Part shown: one piece after another, positions 28,673 to 37,158 of the stretch
Layout of the letters: each line of letters opens with the position of its first letter
Position numbering within the stretch: the first letter of the stretch is position 1
Source of the DNA: Azospirillum sp. TSA2s
GTDB lineage: Bacteria; Pseudomonadota; Alphaproteobacteria; Azospirillales; Azospirillaceae
Assembly (NCBI RefSeq): GCF_004923315.1
Contig: NZ_CP039650.1
Coordinates: 1,191,501-1,255,500, forward strand
Direction: 5' to 3'
DNA length: 64,000 bases
Notes under the pieces: model-generated
The model's database searches: none
What the model saw: the letters and a program-made list of their open reading frames with translations, nothing else
What the model was told of the DNA's origin: nothing
Translations under genes and position numbers: made by a program

Positions 28673-30361
28673 GTGTCCACGCTGGGCCGGGGCAGGACCA
28701 GACGGCGCGTGTCGCCGCTGACCCTGCGCATCCTTGCGGTGAACGTGCTGGCGCTGGTCCTGCTGATGGCCGGCCTGCTCTATCTCGGCCGCTATCAGGA
28801 CCGGCTGATCCAGGCGGAGACCGAGGCGCTGGAGACGGAGGCGCGCATCTTCGCCTCGGCGCTCGGCGAAGGGGCGGTGAACCGCATCCTGACCGCCCCC
28901 TCCCCCACCGGCGACGAGGGGGGCGAGCGGTTCGAACTGGCGCCGGAACTGGCCCGGCCGATGATCCGCCGTCTGGCGGAGGCGACGGCGACGCGCACCC
29001 GCCTGTACGACATCGACGGGCGCATGCTGTCCGACAGCCGGGTGCTGGTGGGGTCGCAGGGCCGCATCGAAATCCGCGAGCTGCCCTCCCCGCCGGCCGG
29101 CGACCCGCTGTCGCGCGCCATCAACGACCTCTACACCCGCCTGATCGACGTGGTGCCGAGCCGCGAGGGGCTGCCGGTCTACCGCGAGCAGCCGGGCGAG
29201 CCCAACCCCGACGTGGAGCGCGCGCTGGGCGGCGAGGCGGCGGCCACCGTCTGGCGCGTCGACGGCGCCGGCGGCGATCCGGAGCTGCTGCTGACGGTGG
29301 CGGTGCCGGTCCAGCGCTACCGCGAGGTGCTGGGCGCGGTGCTGCTGACCCGCGGCGGCGGCGAGATCGACCGCGCCATCCGCTCGGTCCGCTTCGACAT
29401 CCTGCGGGTGTTCGCGGTGGCGCTGCTGGTGACGGTGGCGCTGTCCTTCTATCTGGCCGGCACCATCGCCCGGCCGATCCGCCGGCTGGCCCAGGCCGCC
29501 GACCGGCTGCGCACCAGCCACGGACGCCATGCCGAGATTCCCGACCTGACCCGCCGCGGCGACGAGATCGGCGAGCTGTCCGGCGTGCTGCGCGAGATGA
29601 CCGACGCGCTGTGGACGCGGATGGACGCCATCGAACGCTTCGCCGCCGACGTCGCCCACGAGATCAAGAACCCGCTGACCTCGCTGCGCAGCGCGGTGGA
29701 GACGGTGGGCCGCGTCAGCGATCCGCGCCACCGCGACCGGCTGATGGCGATCATCGCCGACGACGTGCAGCGGCTGGACCGGCTGATCAGCGACATCTCC
29801 AACGCCTCCCGCCTGGATGCCGAACTGTCGCGGGCGGAACCGGAGCCGGTGGACATCGGCCTGCTGCTGACCATGCTGGCCGAACTGCGCCAGACGGTTG
29901 CCGAAACCGTCGATGAGCCTGTGTCGGCCGGCGGGACGGGAGAGGCTGCCGCCGCGCCGCCGCGCGTCGTCGTGGACGTGCCGGCGGGCGAGCGGCTGGT
30001 GGTGCCGGGGCTGGAGGGCCGGCTGACCCAGCTGTTCCAGAACCTGATCGACAACGCCCTGTCCTTCTCGCCGCCCGGCGGTCTGGTGCGGCTGACCGCC
30101 CGGCGCAGCGGCCGCAGTGTCACGGTGGTGGTGTCGGACCAGGGACCGGGCATCCCGGAGGGGAAGGAGGAGGCGATCTTCGACCGCTTCTATACCGAAA
30201 GGCCGGCGGGCGAAAAGTTCGGCACCCACTCCGGTCTCGGACTATCGATCGTGAAGCAGATAGTCGGTGCGCACAACGGTTCAGTATTTGCGCAAAATAG
30301 GAAGATATCGGATGGGAGCATCGATGGTGCCGACTTCGTCGTGACCCTGCCTCTGCTGTAA
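28673..30361 (+). CDS. chvG: Sensor histidine kinase ChvG/ExoS
   Basis: Inner-membrane kinase of 562 residues. Order: a TM segment (about 20-40), periplasmic sensing domain with DIDGRMLSDSRVL (about 45-245), second TM (about 255-278), HAMP (RPIRRLAQAADRLR), HisKA with H329 in DVAHEIKNPLTSLRSAVET, and HATPase with N-box NLIDNALSFSPPGG and G-box DQGPGIPEGKE, GTHSGLGLSIVKQI. GTG 28673 is used, 4 nt after chvI; the frame extends upstream through chvI but only as a shadow. The SLRSAVETV and GLGLSIVKQIVGAH segments are diagnostic of ChvG. Leads into the HprK/PTS genes after about 190 nt. Confidence 0.95.
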   Translation: MSTLGRGRTRRRVSPLTLRILAVNVLALVLLMAGLLYLGRYQDRLIQAETEALETEARIFASALGEGAVNRILTAPSPTGDEGGERFELAPELARPMIRRLAEATATRTRLYDIDGRMLSDSRVLVGSQGRIEIRELPSPPAGDPLSRAINDLYTRLIDVVPSREGLPVYREQPGEPNPDVERALGGEAAATVWRVDGAGGDPELLLTVAVPVQRYREVLGAVLLTRGGGEIDRAIRSVRFDILRVFAVALLVTVALSFYLAGTIARPIRRLAQAADRLRTSHGRHAEIPDLTRRGDEIGELSGVLREMTDALWTRMDAIERFAADVAHEIKNPLTSLRSAVETVGRVSDPRHRDRLMAIIADDVQRLDRLISDISNASRLDAELSRAEPEPVDIGLLLTMLAELRQTVAETVDEPVSAGGTGEAAAAPPRVVVDVPAGERLVVPGLEGRLTQLFQNLIDNALSFSPPGGLVRLTARRSGRSVTVVVSDQGPGIPEGKEEAIFDRFYTERPAGEKFGTHSGLGLSIVKQIVGAHNGSVFAQNRKISDGSIDGADFVVTLPLL

Positions 30362-30554
30362 GAAGCTCTGCGGAATTTCATACATCCTTTGCACTCTCGG
30401 CTAGACAAGCCGCCTGTAAGCACCGATCATGGCTTGGGTCGTTCTCTCCTGCCGGCTGCCGAGGCGCTCGGACCATATCGGTTCGGTTGTTTGCCTTTGC
30501 CTCCTACGCCCGGACGAGGGTGGCCACAGCCCGGAACAAGGATGTGGGGTTGCC

Positions 30555-30971
30555 ATGCCTGAGTCCGCTCCACCCGATTCCCCCTTGCAGTTTCCGCGCA
30601 GCCCCGGCCGCCGCTCCTTCGGCGTCGACGCCGCTTCGGCGGAGGTCGTCGATCTGCGCCGTTACCGTCTGGCCCGCCTGATCCGCGATGCCGGCCGGCA
30701 GCAGGGCGAGCTGGCGAAGCTGATGCGGGACTCCGCGCAGGAGCGGACGCAGCTGGCGGAAGCGCTGCAGGGTGCGCAACGCCACCTCGCCAGCATCGCC
30801 GACAACTACAAGATCCTGCTGGTGCGGCTGAAGCGGGAAAAGGACTTCCGCGACGCCTGCCAGGAGGCGGCCGAGCTGGACGATCTGGACGAGATGATCC
30901 GGCGCCGCGACGCGCTGGCCATGGAGCTGGAGGCGATCCGCCGCACCCCCCGCGGCGCAGCCGGCGCCTGA
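30555..30971 (+). CDS. Hypothetical coiled-coil protein (138 aa)
   Basis: Not recognised. After a polar, Pro-rich start the protein is almost wholly helical (VVDLRRYRLARLIRDAGRQQ onward), with heptad-like spacing and no Cys or membrane segment. It lies between chvG and hprK, and a role in that signalling block is possible but only by position. GGGG about 5 nt before the ATG serves as ribosome site. The 193 nt between chvG and this start have no other gene. Confidence 0.65.
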   Translation: MPESAPPDSPLQFPRSPGRRSFGVDAASAEVVDLRRYRLARLIRDAGRQQGELAKLMRDSAQERTQLAEALQGAQRHLASIADNYKILLVRLKREKDFRDACQEAAELDDLDEMIRRRDALAMELEAIRRTPRGAAGA

Positions 30972-30997
30972 GGAACCCCACCGCCCGATCCATCACG

Positions 30998-31031
30998 CCG
31001 CCTTATCAATCAGACCGCCTTATCAATCAGA
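30998..31031. repeat. Two 17-bp direct repeats
   Basis: CCGCCTTATCAATCAGA occurs at 30998-31014 and again at 31015-31031, in the gap before hprK. Could be a regulatory pair or a slippage product. Confidence 0.85.
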
Positions 31032-31149
31032 CCGAAAGAACGGTCGGAAGCGGATGGGGGAGCCCGGACAGGTTTCCCCGCCTGACATCATGCGCCACCG
31101 TTCCGTTTCCATTGACAGAATCGGCGCCACGTCTCACCTTCGCCAGACT

Positions 31150-31623
31150 ATGGTGACGATTCACGGCACCTGCGTCTTGCTCTCCGGAATCGGCGTGCTG
31201 CTGCGTGGAGAGTCCGGACGGGGAAAATCGGATTTGGCCTTGCGACTGATCGATGGCGGCGCCTTGCTGGTCGCGGATGACCGGGTGGTGCTGCAGAGCG
31301 AGCCCGGCCGCCTGACCGCCTCTTCCCCGCCCACGCTGGCCGGGCTGCTGGAGGTGCGGGGCGTCGGCATCCTGTCCGTTCCCTCGACCGCGTCCGCTCC
31401 CGTCGGTCTCGTCGTCGATCTGGTTTCCCGTCCGGAGGTGGAGCGCCTGCCGGAGGCGGAGACAGAGACGCTGCTGGGTGTCGCCCTGCCCCGCCTCGGG
31501 CTCTGCGCCTTCGACGCCTCGACCCCCGCCAAAATCCGCCTTGCCGTCGTCAGCCTGTGCGGCGGCCGGCTGGACCGGGTGCCCGCCAGCCTGTCCGCCC
31601 AGCCGAGTCCGGTCACATCATGA
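31150..31623 (+). CDS. hprK: HPr kinase/phosphorylase, short alphaproteobacterial form
   Basis: Phosphorylates HPr on its regulatory Ser using ATP and can reverse the reaction. This 157-residue form lacks the N-terminal domain of Firmicute HprK, as usual in alphaproteobacteria. Walker A is GESGRGKSD (residues 20-28), followed by DGGALLVADDRVVL, and the HprK signature LLEVRGVGI. The start at 31150 (MVTIHGTCVLL) fits the family; an ATG at 31090 would add 20 residues. ATGA overlap with rapZ. HPr encoded downstream carries the target Ser. Confidence 0.93.
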   Translation: MVTIHGTCVLLSGIGVLLRGESGRGKSDLALRLIDGGALLVADDRVVLQSEPGRLTASSPPTLAGLLEVRGVGILSVPSTASAPVGLVVDLVSRPEVERLPEAETETLLGVALPRLGLCAFDASTPAKIRLAVVSLCGGRLDRVPASLSAQPSPVTS

Positions 31624-32618
31624 CATCTCCCGACGTGCCGTCTTCCGAAGGGCTGGGCGATTCCGCCACCACCATTGCGTCCCGCGGGCGCGTCGTGCTG
31701 GTCACCGGCCTGTCGGGCGCCGGCATGTCGGTGGCGCTGAAGGCGCTGGAGGATCTGGGCTACGAGGCGGTGGACAACCTGCGTCTGTCGCTGGTCCCCG
31801 CCCTGATCCGGCAGGCCGACCCGAAACGCCGGCCGCTGGCCCTGGTGATCGACAGCCGCACCCGCGACTTTTCCGCGCAGAACTTCCTGGACGAGCTGGA
31901 GGAGTTGCGGAACGACGACGACCTCGACGTCAGTCTGGTCTTCCTGGATTGCGGCGACGAGGTGCTGCAGCGCCGCTTCACCGAAACCCGCCGCCGCCAC
32001 CCGCTGGCGGAGGACCGCACGGTGCCCGACGGCATCCAGCGCGAACGCGCCCTGCTGTTCCCGCTGAAGGAGGAGGCCGACGTCACCATCGACACCACGC
32101 AACTGTCCATTCACGATTTGCGGCGCATCCTGTCCGGACATTTCCGGCGTGACGCCCAGGCAGCCCTGCAGGTGTTCGTGACCTCCTTCTCGTTCCGCCA
32201 GGGACTTCCGCGCGAGGCCGATCTGGTCTTCGACGTGCGGTTCCTGACCAATCCGCATTACGATCCGGAGCTTCGGCCGCTGACCGGCCTGCATCCGGCC
32301 GTCGCCGCGCGGGTGGAGGGCGACGCCGACTACCCGGCCTTCTTCCGGAACCTGACCGAACTGCTGCGCCCGCTGCTGCCGCGCTACAACCAGGAAGGCA
32401 AGAGCTACCTGACCATCGCCATCGGCTGCACCGGCGGCAAGCATCGCTCGGTCTTCGTCGCCGAACGGCTGGCGGCATGGCTGAAGGAGCAGGGGCTGCG
32501 GGTCAACCTGAGCCATCGCGAACTGGACCGGCAGGGCCTGCGCACCGGGGCCGCGGCCGGGGCCGCCAACGCCCAGGGCGGCAATCAGGCCTCCCACTCG
32601 GCCCCTCATCAGGGATGA
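31620..32618 (+). CDS. rapZ: RapZ/YvcJ-family nucleotide-binding protein
   Basis: A 332-residue protein; RapZ in E. coli is an RNA-binding adaptor controlling GlcN-6-P synthase mRNA through small RNAs, but in alphaproteobacteria the target is not known. The N-terminal P-loop reads GLSGAGMS (30-37), with Met36 where Lys is expected. ALEDLGYEAVDNL, the central DTTQLSIHDLRR and the C-terminal IAIGCTGGKHRSVFVAERLA are strongly conserved. Translationally coupled to hprK by an ATGA overlap. The last 30 residues are Ala/Gly-rich and variable. Confidence 0.95.
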   Translation: MTSPDVPSSEGLGDSATTIASRGRVVLVTGLSGAGMSVALKALEDLGYEAVDNLRLSLVPALIRQADPKRRPLALVIDSRTRDFSAQNFLDELEELRNDDDLDVSLVFLDCGDEVLQRRFTETRRRHPLAEDRTVPDGIQRERALLFPLKEEADVTIDTTQLSIHDLRRILSGHFRRDAQAALQVFVTSFSFRQGLPREADLVFDVRFLTNPHYDPELRPLTGLHPAVAARVEGDADYPAFFRNLTELLRPLLPRYNQEGKSYLTIAIGCTGGKHRSVFVAERLAAWLKEQGLRVNLSHRELDRQGLRTGAAAGAANAQGGNQASHSAPHQG

Positions 32619-32740
32619 TGCAAATTGCGCCTTGACGACCATACGTCCAACCAACGATCCAGATGCGATGAGGGCAGGCGCCTTGCGGCACCGGCCCTCG
32701 CGCAGGTCTCCGGGGAGGACCCAACCTTGAAGGATGTCCC

Positions 32741-33139
32741 ATGATCGGTATGGTTCTTGTCACCCACGGGCGGCTGGCCGAGGAGTTCATCGCCGCGCTG
32801 TTCCACGTCGTGGGCGAACAGCAGCAGGTGCGCGCCGTGTGCATCGGGCCGGACGACGACATGGAACAGCGCCGCCAGGACATTCTGAATTCGGTGGCGG
32901 AGGTCGATGACGGATCGGGTGTCGTGGTGCTGACCGACATGTTCGGCGGCACGCCCTCCAACCTCGCCATCTCCATCATGGACAAGGCGAAGGTGGAGGT
33001 GATCGCCGGCGTCAACCTGCCGATGCTGATCAAGCTCGCCAGCGTGCGCAAGACCGAGCCGCTCGACAAATCGGTGATCGCCGCCCGCGACGCCGGGCAG
33101 AAATACATCAACGTCGCCTCCACCCTCCTGTCGGACTGA
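32741..33139 (+). CDS. PTS system EIIA component, mannose (Man) family
   Basis: A 132-residue soluble EIIA with phospho-acceptor H9 in VTHGRLAEE, plus VVVLTDMFGGTPSNLA, which is diagnostic for the EIIA-Man family. It accepts phosphate from HPr. No EIIB, EIIC or EIID gene is present, so it most likely has a regulatory role, as does ManX in the alphaproteobacterial hprK cluster. Separated by 122 nt from rapZ and 10 nt from ptsH. GAAGGATG lies just before the start. Confidence 0.95.
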   Translation: MIGMVLVTHGRLAEEFIAALFHVVGEQQQVRAVCIGPDDDMEQRRQDILNSVAEVDDGSGVVVLTDMFGGTPSNLAISIMDKAKVEVIAGVNLPMLIKLASVRKTEPLDKSVIAARDAGQKYINVASTLLSD

Positions 33140-33149
33140 ACCGCCCGCG

Positions 33150-33452
33150 ATGAGCCACCCCGACGACATGGCGCCGACCGACGGCGAGATCCGCCGCACC
33201 GCCACCATCACCAATCAGCGCGGCCTGCACGCGCGCGCCTCGGCCAAGTTCGTCAAGCTGGTCGCCACCTTCGATGCCGAGATCTCGGTGCGCCGCGGTG
33301 ATTCCGTGGTGTCCGGCGAATCGATCATGGGGCTGATGATGCTGGCCGCCGGTCCGGGGACCTGCGTGGAACTGCGCGCCAGCGGCGCCCAGGCCGACGC
33401 GGCGATGGACGCCCTCCTGGACCTGATCAACCGCAAGTTCGATGAAGAGTGA
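33150..33452 (+). CDS. ptsH: HPr-family phosphocarrier protein
   Basis: A 100-residue HPr with active H27 in NQRGLHARAS and regulatory S58 in GESIMGLMML, 31 residues on, the same spacing as His15/Ser46 in B. subtilis HPr. Both phosphorylation sites being present fits the HprK encoded upstream. Receives phosphate from Enzyme I and passes it to the EIIA-Man protein. The 3' end overlaps the ptsI start by 11 nt. Confidence 0.96.
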   Translation: MSHPDDMAPTDGEIRRTATITNQRGLHARASAKFVKLVATFDAEISVRRGDSVVSGESIMGLMMLAAGPGTCVELRASGAQADAAMDALLDLINRKFDEE

Positions 33453-35313
33453 CCTGCCCTCCGCCGTTCCGGCCGCCATCCCCGCCGGTGGCCCGGTGTC
33501 CGGCCCCGACCGCGGCGGTTCCGGCGGAACGCCCTCGCTCGAGTCCTGGAGCACGTCTGCCGGCGGTTCCGGGCGCGCCCTGCGCGGCCTCGGCGTGTCG
33601 CCCGGCATCGCCATCGGCCCGGCCCACGTGGTGGAAAGCGGCGCCGTCGCCATTCCCGAATATGTGATCGAGCCCGACGCGGTCGAGGCGGAGGTCGCCC
33701 GCTTCAACGAGGCGGCGACCAAGGCGCGCCGCCAGATCAAGAAGCTGAAGAGCAAGGCGCTGGTCCTGCCCGACTCGGCGTCGGAGGAGATCGGCTTCCT
33801 GCTGGACGCGCACCTGTCGATGGTCACCAACTCGCGCCTGACCCGCGGGGTGGAACATCGCATCAAGCAGGACCGCGTCAACGCCGAGGCCGCCATCCAG
33901 GCGGAAATCGCCGCCATCGCCGCCACCTTCGCCGGCATGGACGACGCCTATCTGGCCGGCCGCATCGACGACATCCGCGAGGTCGGGCGGCGGCTGACCC
34001 GCAACCTGATGAAGCAGGAATACCGGGCCTTCAGCACCCTGGCCCCCGGCAGCATCATCCTGGCGGAGGAGCTGACCCCGGCCGACACCGCCCTGCTCGA
34101 CCCCGCCGTCGTCGGCGGCTTCGCCACCGTGCTGGGCGGGGCGGAGGGGCACACGGCGATCCTCGCCCGCTCGCTCGGCCTGCCGGCGGTGCTGGGCGCG
34201 CCCGGCCTGCTCGCCGGCGTTCGCAACGGCGTGACGGTGATCGTCGACGGGATGCAGGGCCGCGTGCTGATCGACCCGCCGGCCGACGTGCTGGACGACT
34301 ACGGCGAACGCCGGGCCGCCCGCGAACGCGAGCGCCAGGGATTGAAGAGTTTGCGCAAGCTGCCCGCGGTCACCCGCGACGGCACCGCCGTGACGCTGAT
34401 GGCGAACCTGGAGCTGCCCCGCGACCTGGATCAGGCGCTGGAACATGGCGCCCAGGGGATCGGCCTGCTGCGGACCGAGTTCATGTTCATGAACCGCGAC
34501 CATCTGCCCGACGAGGATGAGCAGTACACCGTGCTGCGCACCATGATCGAGGGGATGGGCGGCCGCACCGTCACCGCCCGCACCATGGATCTGGGCGGCG
34601 AGAAGCTGGCCGGCTGGATGGCGGGGCGCTATGGCGAGCCGGCCAACCCGGCGCTGGGCCTGCGCGCCATCCGGCTGGGCTTGCGCGAACCGAAGCTGCT
34701 GGAGACCCAGCTCGCCGCCATGCTGCGGGCCGGCGCCCATGGGCCGCTGCGCATCCTGCTGCCGATGATCGCCTCGGTCGCCGAGGTGCAGAAGGTGCGG
34801 GAGATGATGGGGCAGGTCGCCCGCCGTCTGCGCCGCCGCGGCGTCGCCATCGCCGATCCGCTGCCGCCGGTCGGGGTGATGGTGGAGGTGCCGGGTGCGG
34901 CGCTGGCGGCCGACGCGCTGGCCTATGCCGCCGACTTCTTCTCAATCGGCACCAACGACCTGACGCAGTACACGCTGGCCATCGACCGCGCCGACGAACA
35001 GGTCGCCACCCTCTACGACCCGTTGCATCCGGCCGTGCTGCGGCTGATCCAGTTCACGGTGGAGGCTGCCCTGCGCGCCCGCATCCCGGTGTCGGTCTGC
35101 GGCGAGATCGCCGGCGACCCGCGCTATTGCGCGCTGCTGCTGGGGTTGGGCGTGCGCGAGCTGTCGATGGCGCCGCTGTCGGTGCCGGCGGTGAAGAAGC
35201 GCATCCGCTCGCTCGACCTGATGGAGGCGAGCCGCCGCGCCCGCGTCATCATGGACCAGAGCGACAGCGGCCGCATCGCCACGCTGCTGGACGACTTCAA
35301 CGCGATCCTGTGA
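33442..35313 (+). CDS. ptsI: PTS Enzyme I (PEP-protein phosphotransferase)
   Basis: A 623-residue soluble Enzyme I that takes phosphate from PEP. Phospho-His is H237 in GGAEGHTAILARSLGLPAV; the PEP site includes GIGLLRTEFMFM and TMDLGGEK; the catalytic Cys is C553 in VSVCGEIAGDP. No GAF domain, so it is not the PtsP form. The first 45 residues are a Gly/Ser/Pro-rich extension before LRGLGVSPGIAIGPAHVV, where normal family members begin, and the start overlaps ptsH by 11 nt. With HPr, EIIA-Man, HprK and ChvG it forms a PEP-sensing regulatory chain. Confidence 0.96.
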   Translation: MKSDLPSAVPAAIPAGGPVSGPDRGGSGGTPSLESWSTSAGGSGRALRGLGVSPGIAIGPAHVVESGAVAIPEYVIEPDAVEAEVARFNEAATKARRQIKKLKSKALVLPDSASEEIGFLLDAHLSMVTNSRLTRGVEHRIKQDRVNAEAAIQAEIAAIAATFAGMDDAYLAGRIDDIREVGRRLTRNLMKQEYRAFSTLAPGSIILAEELTPADTALLDPAVVGGFATVLGGAEGHTAILARSLGLPAVLGAPGLLAGVRNGVTVIVDGMQGRVLIDPPADVLDDYGERRAARERERQGLKSLRKLPAVTRDGTAVTLMANLELPRDLDQALEHGAQGIGLLRTEFMFMNRDHLPDEDEQYTVLRTMIEGMGGRTVTARTMDLGGEKLAGWMAGRYGEPANPALGLRAIRLGLREPKLLETQLAAMLRAGAHGPLRILLPMIASVAEVQKVREMMGQVARRLRRRGVAIADPLPPVGVMVEVPGAALAADALAYAADFFSIGTNDLTQYTLAIDRADEQVATLYDPLHPAVLRLIQFTVEAALRARIPVSVCGEIAGDPRYCALLLGLGVRELSMAPLSVPAVKKRIRSLDLMEASRRARVIMDQSDSGRIATLLDDFNAIL

Positions 35314-35328
35314 CGCCGCCTCTCAGAG

Positions 35329-35358
35329 CATCTTTTCTCAGGGCACCTTTTCTCAGGG
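35329..35358. repeat. Two 15-nt near-direct repeats at the ptsI/cytochrome convergent end
   Basis: CATCTTTTCTCAGGG (35329-35343) and CACCTTTTCTCAGGG (35344-35358). The second overlaps the cytochrome c stop codon and, with GGCACC/GGTGCC, can form a short stem that may end ptsI transcription. Confidence 0.7.
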
Positions 35359-36213
35359 TGCCTTGCGTCCCGCCATGTGGCCCAGATAGGCGACGACGCG
35401 GTCCAGATCGGCATCGCTCAGCATCGCCGGATCGAAGCCCGGCATCTGCTGGTTGGGCCATGTCCGGACGGAGCGGGGATCGCGGACCAGCCTCTTCAGT
35501 CCGGCGGGGGTGAAATACTCGGTCGGGTTCATCGGCCGGTTCAAGTCCGGCCCCATCGTGGCGCTGCCGGCGCCGTTCAGGGTGTGGCAGGCCATGCATT
35601 GGGTGATGAACACCGCCTGACCGGCGCGGATCGGCGAGTCGGCGGCCAGCCCCGGCTCGACCGCCAGCTGCGGCCAGCGCCGCAACGGATCGTCCGAGGC
35701 GACGATGCGGGCCAGTTGGTAGGGCCATTGTTCGCTGCGCACCCCCGACGCCTCCGGCCGCACCCACACCAGATAGAAGGGACCGGCGGAGACCTCCTTG
35801 CCCGGCAGGTTGGGCCAGGGCCGGTCGGCCGGCTCCACCGCCAGGAAGGCGACGGCGCCGTCGGCACCGGTGCGCAGGCAAAGCTCCGGCGGCAGCTGCG
35901 CGGTGAAGCCGTCCGACGCCACTCCTTCCAGCACGGTGTCGGGCGGAAAATCGCCAATGCCGATCAGGCTGGCGAGCGGCACGGCGCGATAGCGCATCGG
36001 CCGGCCATAGGAGATGTCGGCGGGAATGTCGACGGTCACCGCGTCGGGCCGGGCCAGCAGCGCGTCGCGGTCGAACACCCGCTCGGCCCCGGCGACGGCG
36101 ATCGTCAATGTCGGCCCGCCGGCCAGCGCCCTATGCGCAGGCAAGGCGGCAAGCAGAAGAATCAAGGTGGCGAGCAGACGCCCGCCCATACGCGCAATCG
36201 ACGGCTTCATCAT
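35353..36213 (-). CDS. Exported c-type cytochrome with N-terminal extra domain
   Basis: A 286-residue protein with a signal peptide (MMKPSIARMGGRLLATLILLLAALPAHRALA), a first domain (about 32-180) that resembles part of the oxidoreductase molybdopterin-binding fold but is not clearly that, and a C-terminal mono-heme cytochrome c domain with CMACH near residue 213, followed by a Met ligand candidate in QQMPGF. Expected in the periplasm, passing electrons to an unknown partner. Its start overlaps the stop of the upstream nuclease-like gene (ATGA), so the pair is cotranscribed. Confidence 0.82.
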   Translation of the reverse strand: MMKPSIARMGGRLLATLILLLAALPAHRALAGGPTLTIAVAGAERVFDRDALLARPDAVTVDIPADISYGRPMRYRAVPLASLIGIGDFPPDTVLEGVASDGFTAQLPPELCLRTGADGAVAFLAVEPADRPWPNLPGKEVSAGPFYLVWVRPEASGVRSEQWPYQLARIVASDDPLRRWPQLAVEPGLAADSPIRAGQAVFITQCMACHTLNGAGSATMGPDLNRPMNPTEYFTPAGLKRLVRDPRSVRTWPNQQMPGFDPAMLSDADLDRVVAYLGHMAGRKAP

Positions 36214-37106
36214 TCCGGGTCGTCCTCCGCTTCGTCCTCATCCCATGGGTCGTCCCAAGGGTCTTCACCGTCCGGCTTGGCGCTTGGCAAGGCGGCGGAG
36301 GCCGGTTCCCGCTCCAGCCGTTCGATCTGCTCGGGGTGGGTGATCTCGATCATCGGCCCATTGCGCAGCGTGATCCAGCCGCGCACGCGCACGCGGCGCC
36401 CCTCGTAGGACAGTGGATCGATGCCGGCGCGGGTGACCTCGCGCATCGCGGCGCGGCCGATATGGACGGTGACATCGTTGCGCCAGTCGGCGCCGAAATC
36501 CAGCCAGGTCTCGCCGCCGCCCTTGGACACCGCCAGCACCACCCCCTCCACCAGCTGAAAGCTGTCGCGGTCGCGGGTAAGCTCGTCCGCGTCGGCGGCC
36601 TCGCGCACGGCATAGACCCGGCTGCGCCACAGCCCGCGCCCGGCATTGCGCGCGGTATCCTCGCCGGCCAGCATCTCGGCGGCATAGGCGCGGGCGTCCG
36701 GCCGGGTGTGGACCCGCGCCATCCCGCGGACCAGCAGCGCCGATTGCAGCCACAAGCCATCCTCCCGCACCAGATGGGCGAGCAGCCGGCCATGGCGGTC
36801 GACCGGCGCCGGCCCATGCAGTAGGACGCGGCGGTCCAGCGCCAGATCGCTCAGCGCCCTGGTCGCCGCCTCCGCCAGCGGCCAGACGCGCCCGTCGGCC
36901 GGGTTGGCCGCGGAGCCGGCGTTGCGTGGCGGCTTGGCCGCCTCGATCCCCGCCAGCCGGACCTGCCGGCCGTCCTCCAGCTCCAGCGTGTCGCCGTCCA
37001 GTACGGCGGTGACCCGCAGCGGCTCCGCAGAAGCGACACCGGCCAGAAGCAGTCCGCACAGCAGCAGGAGGGCCAAGTGCACAAGCGGAAGCGGGACACG
37101 TCGCAT
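36210..37106 (-). CDS. Exported thermonuclease-family (SNase-like) protein
   Basis: A 298-residue protein with an N-terminal signal or anchor (MRRVPLPLVHLALLLLCGLLLAG) followed by a staphylococcal-nuclease-like OB fold: VTAVLDGDTLELEDGRQVRLAGIEA, then GRLLAHLVREDGLWLQSALLVRGMARV. In active enzymes the segment after GI reads D/xAPE with a catalytic Glu; here it is EAAK, so nuclease activity is doubtful. The C-terminus has an extra strand-rich part and a very acidic tail (DEDEAEDDPE). Start 37106 is chosen for the signal peptide. Coupled to the cytochrome c gene by a 4-nt overlap. Confidence 0.82.
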   Translation of the reverse strand: MRRVPLPLVHLALLLLCGLLLAGVASAEPLRVTAVLDGDTLELEDGRQVRLAGIEAAKPPRNAGSAANPADGRVWPLAEAATRALSDLALDRRVLLHGPAPVDRHGRLLAHLVREDGLWLQSALLVRGMARVHTRPDARAYAAEMLAGEDTARNAGRGLWRSRVYAVREAADADELTRDRDSFQLVEGVVLAVSKGGGETWLDFGADWRNDVTVHIGRAAMREVTRAGIDPLSYEGRRVRVRGWITLRNGPMIEITHPEQIERLEREPASAALPSAKPDGEDPWDDPWDEDEAEDDPE

Positions 37107-37158
37107 CGGGAATTCCGTCGTTGCGGAACATCCGCCGTCGGGCGGGGTTCTGACCGGT

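Noticed and set aside
32741..35313. Sugar-transporting PTS
   Set aside because: No EIIB, EIIC or EIID gene in the window; components match the regulatory alphaproteobacterial set.
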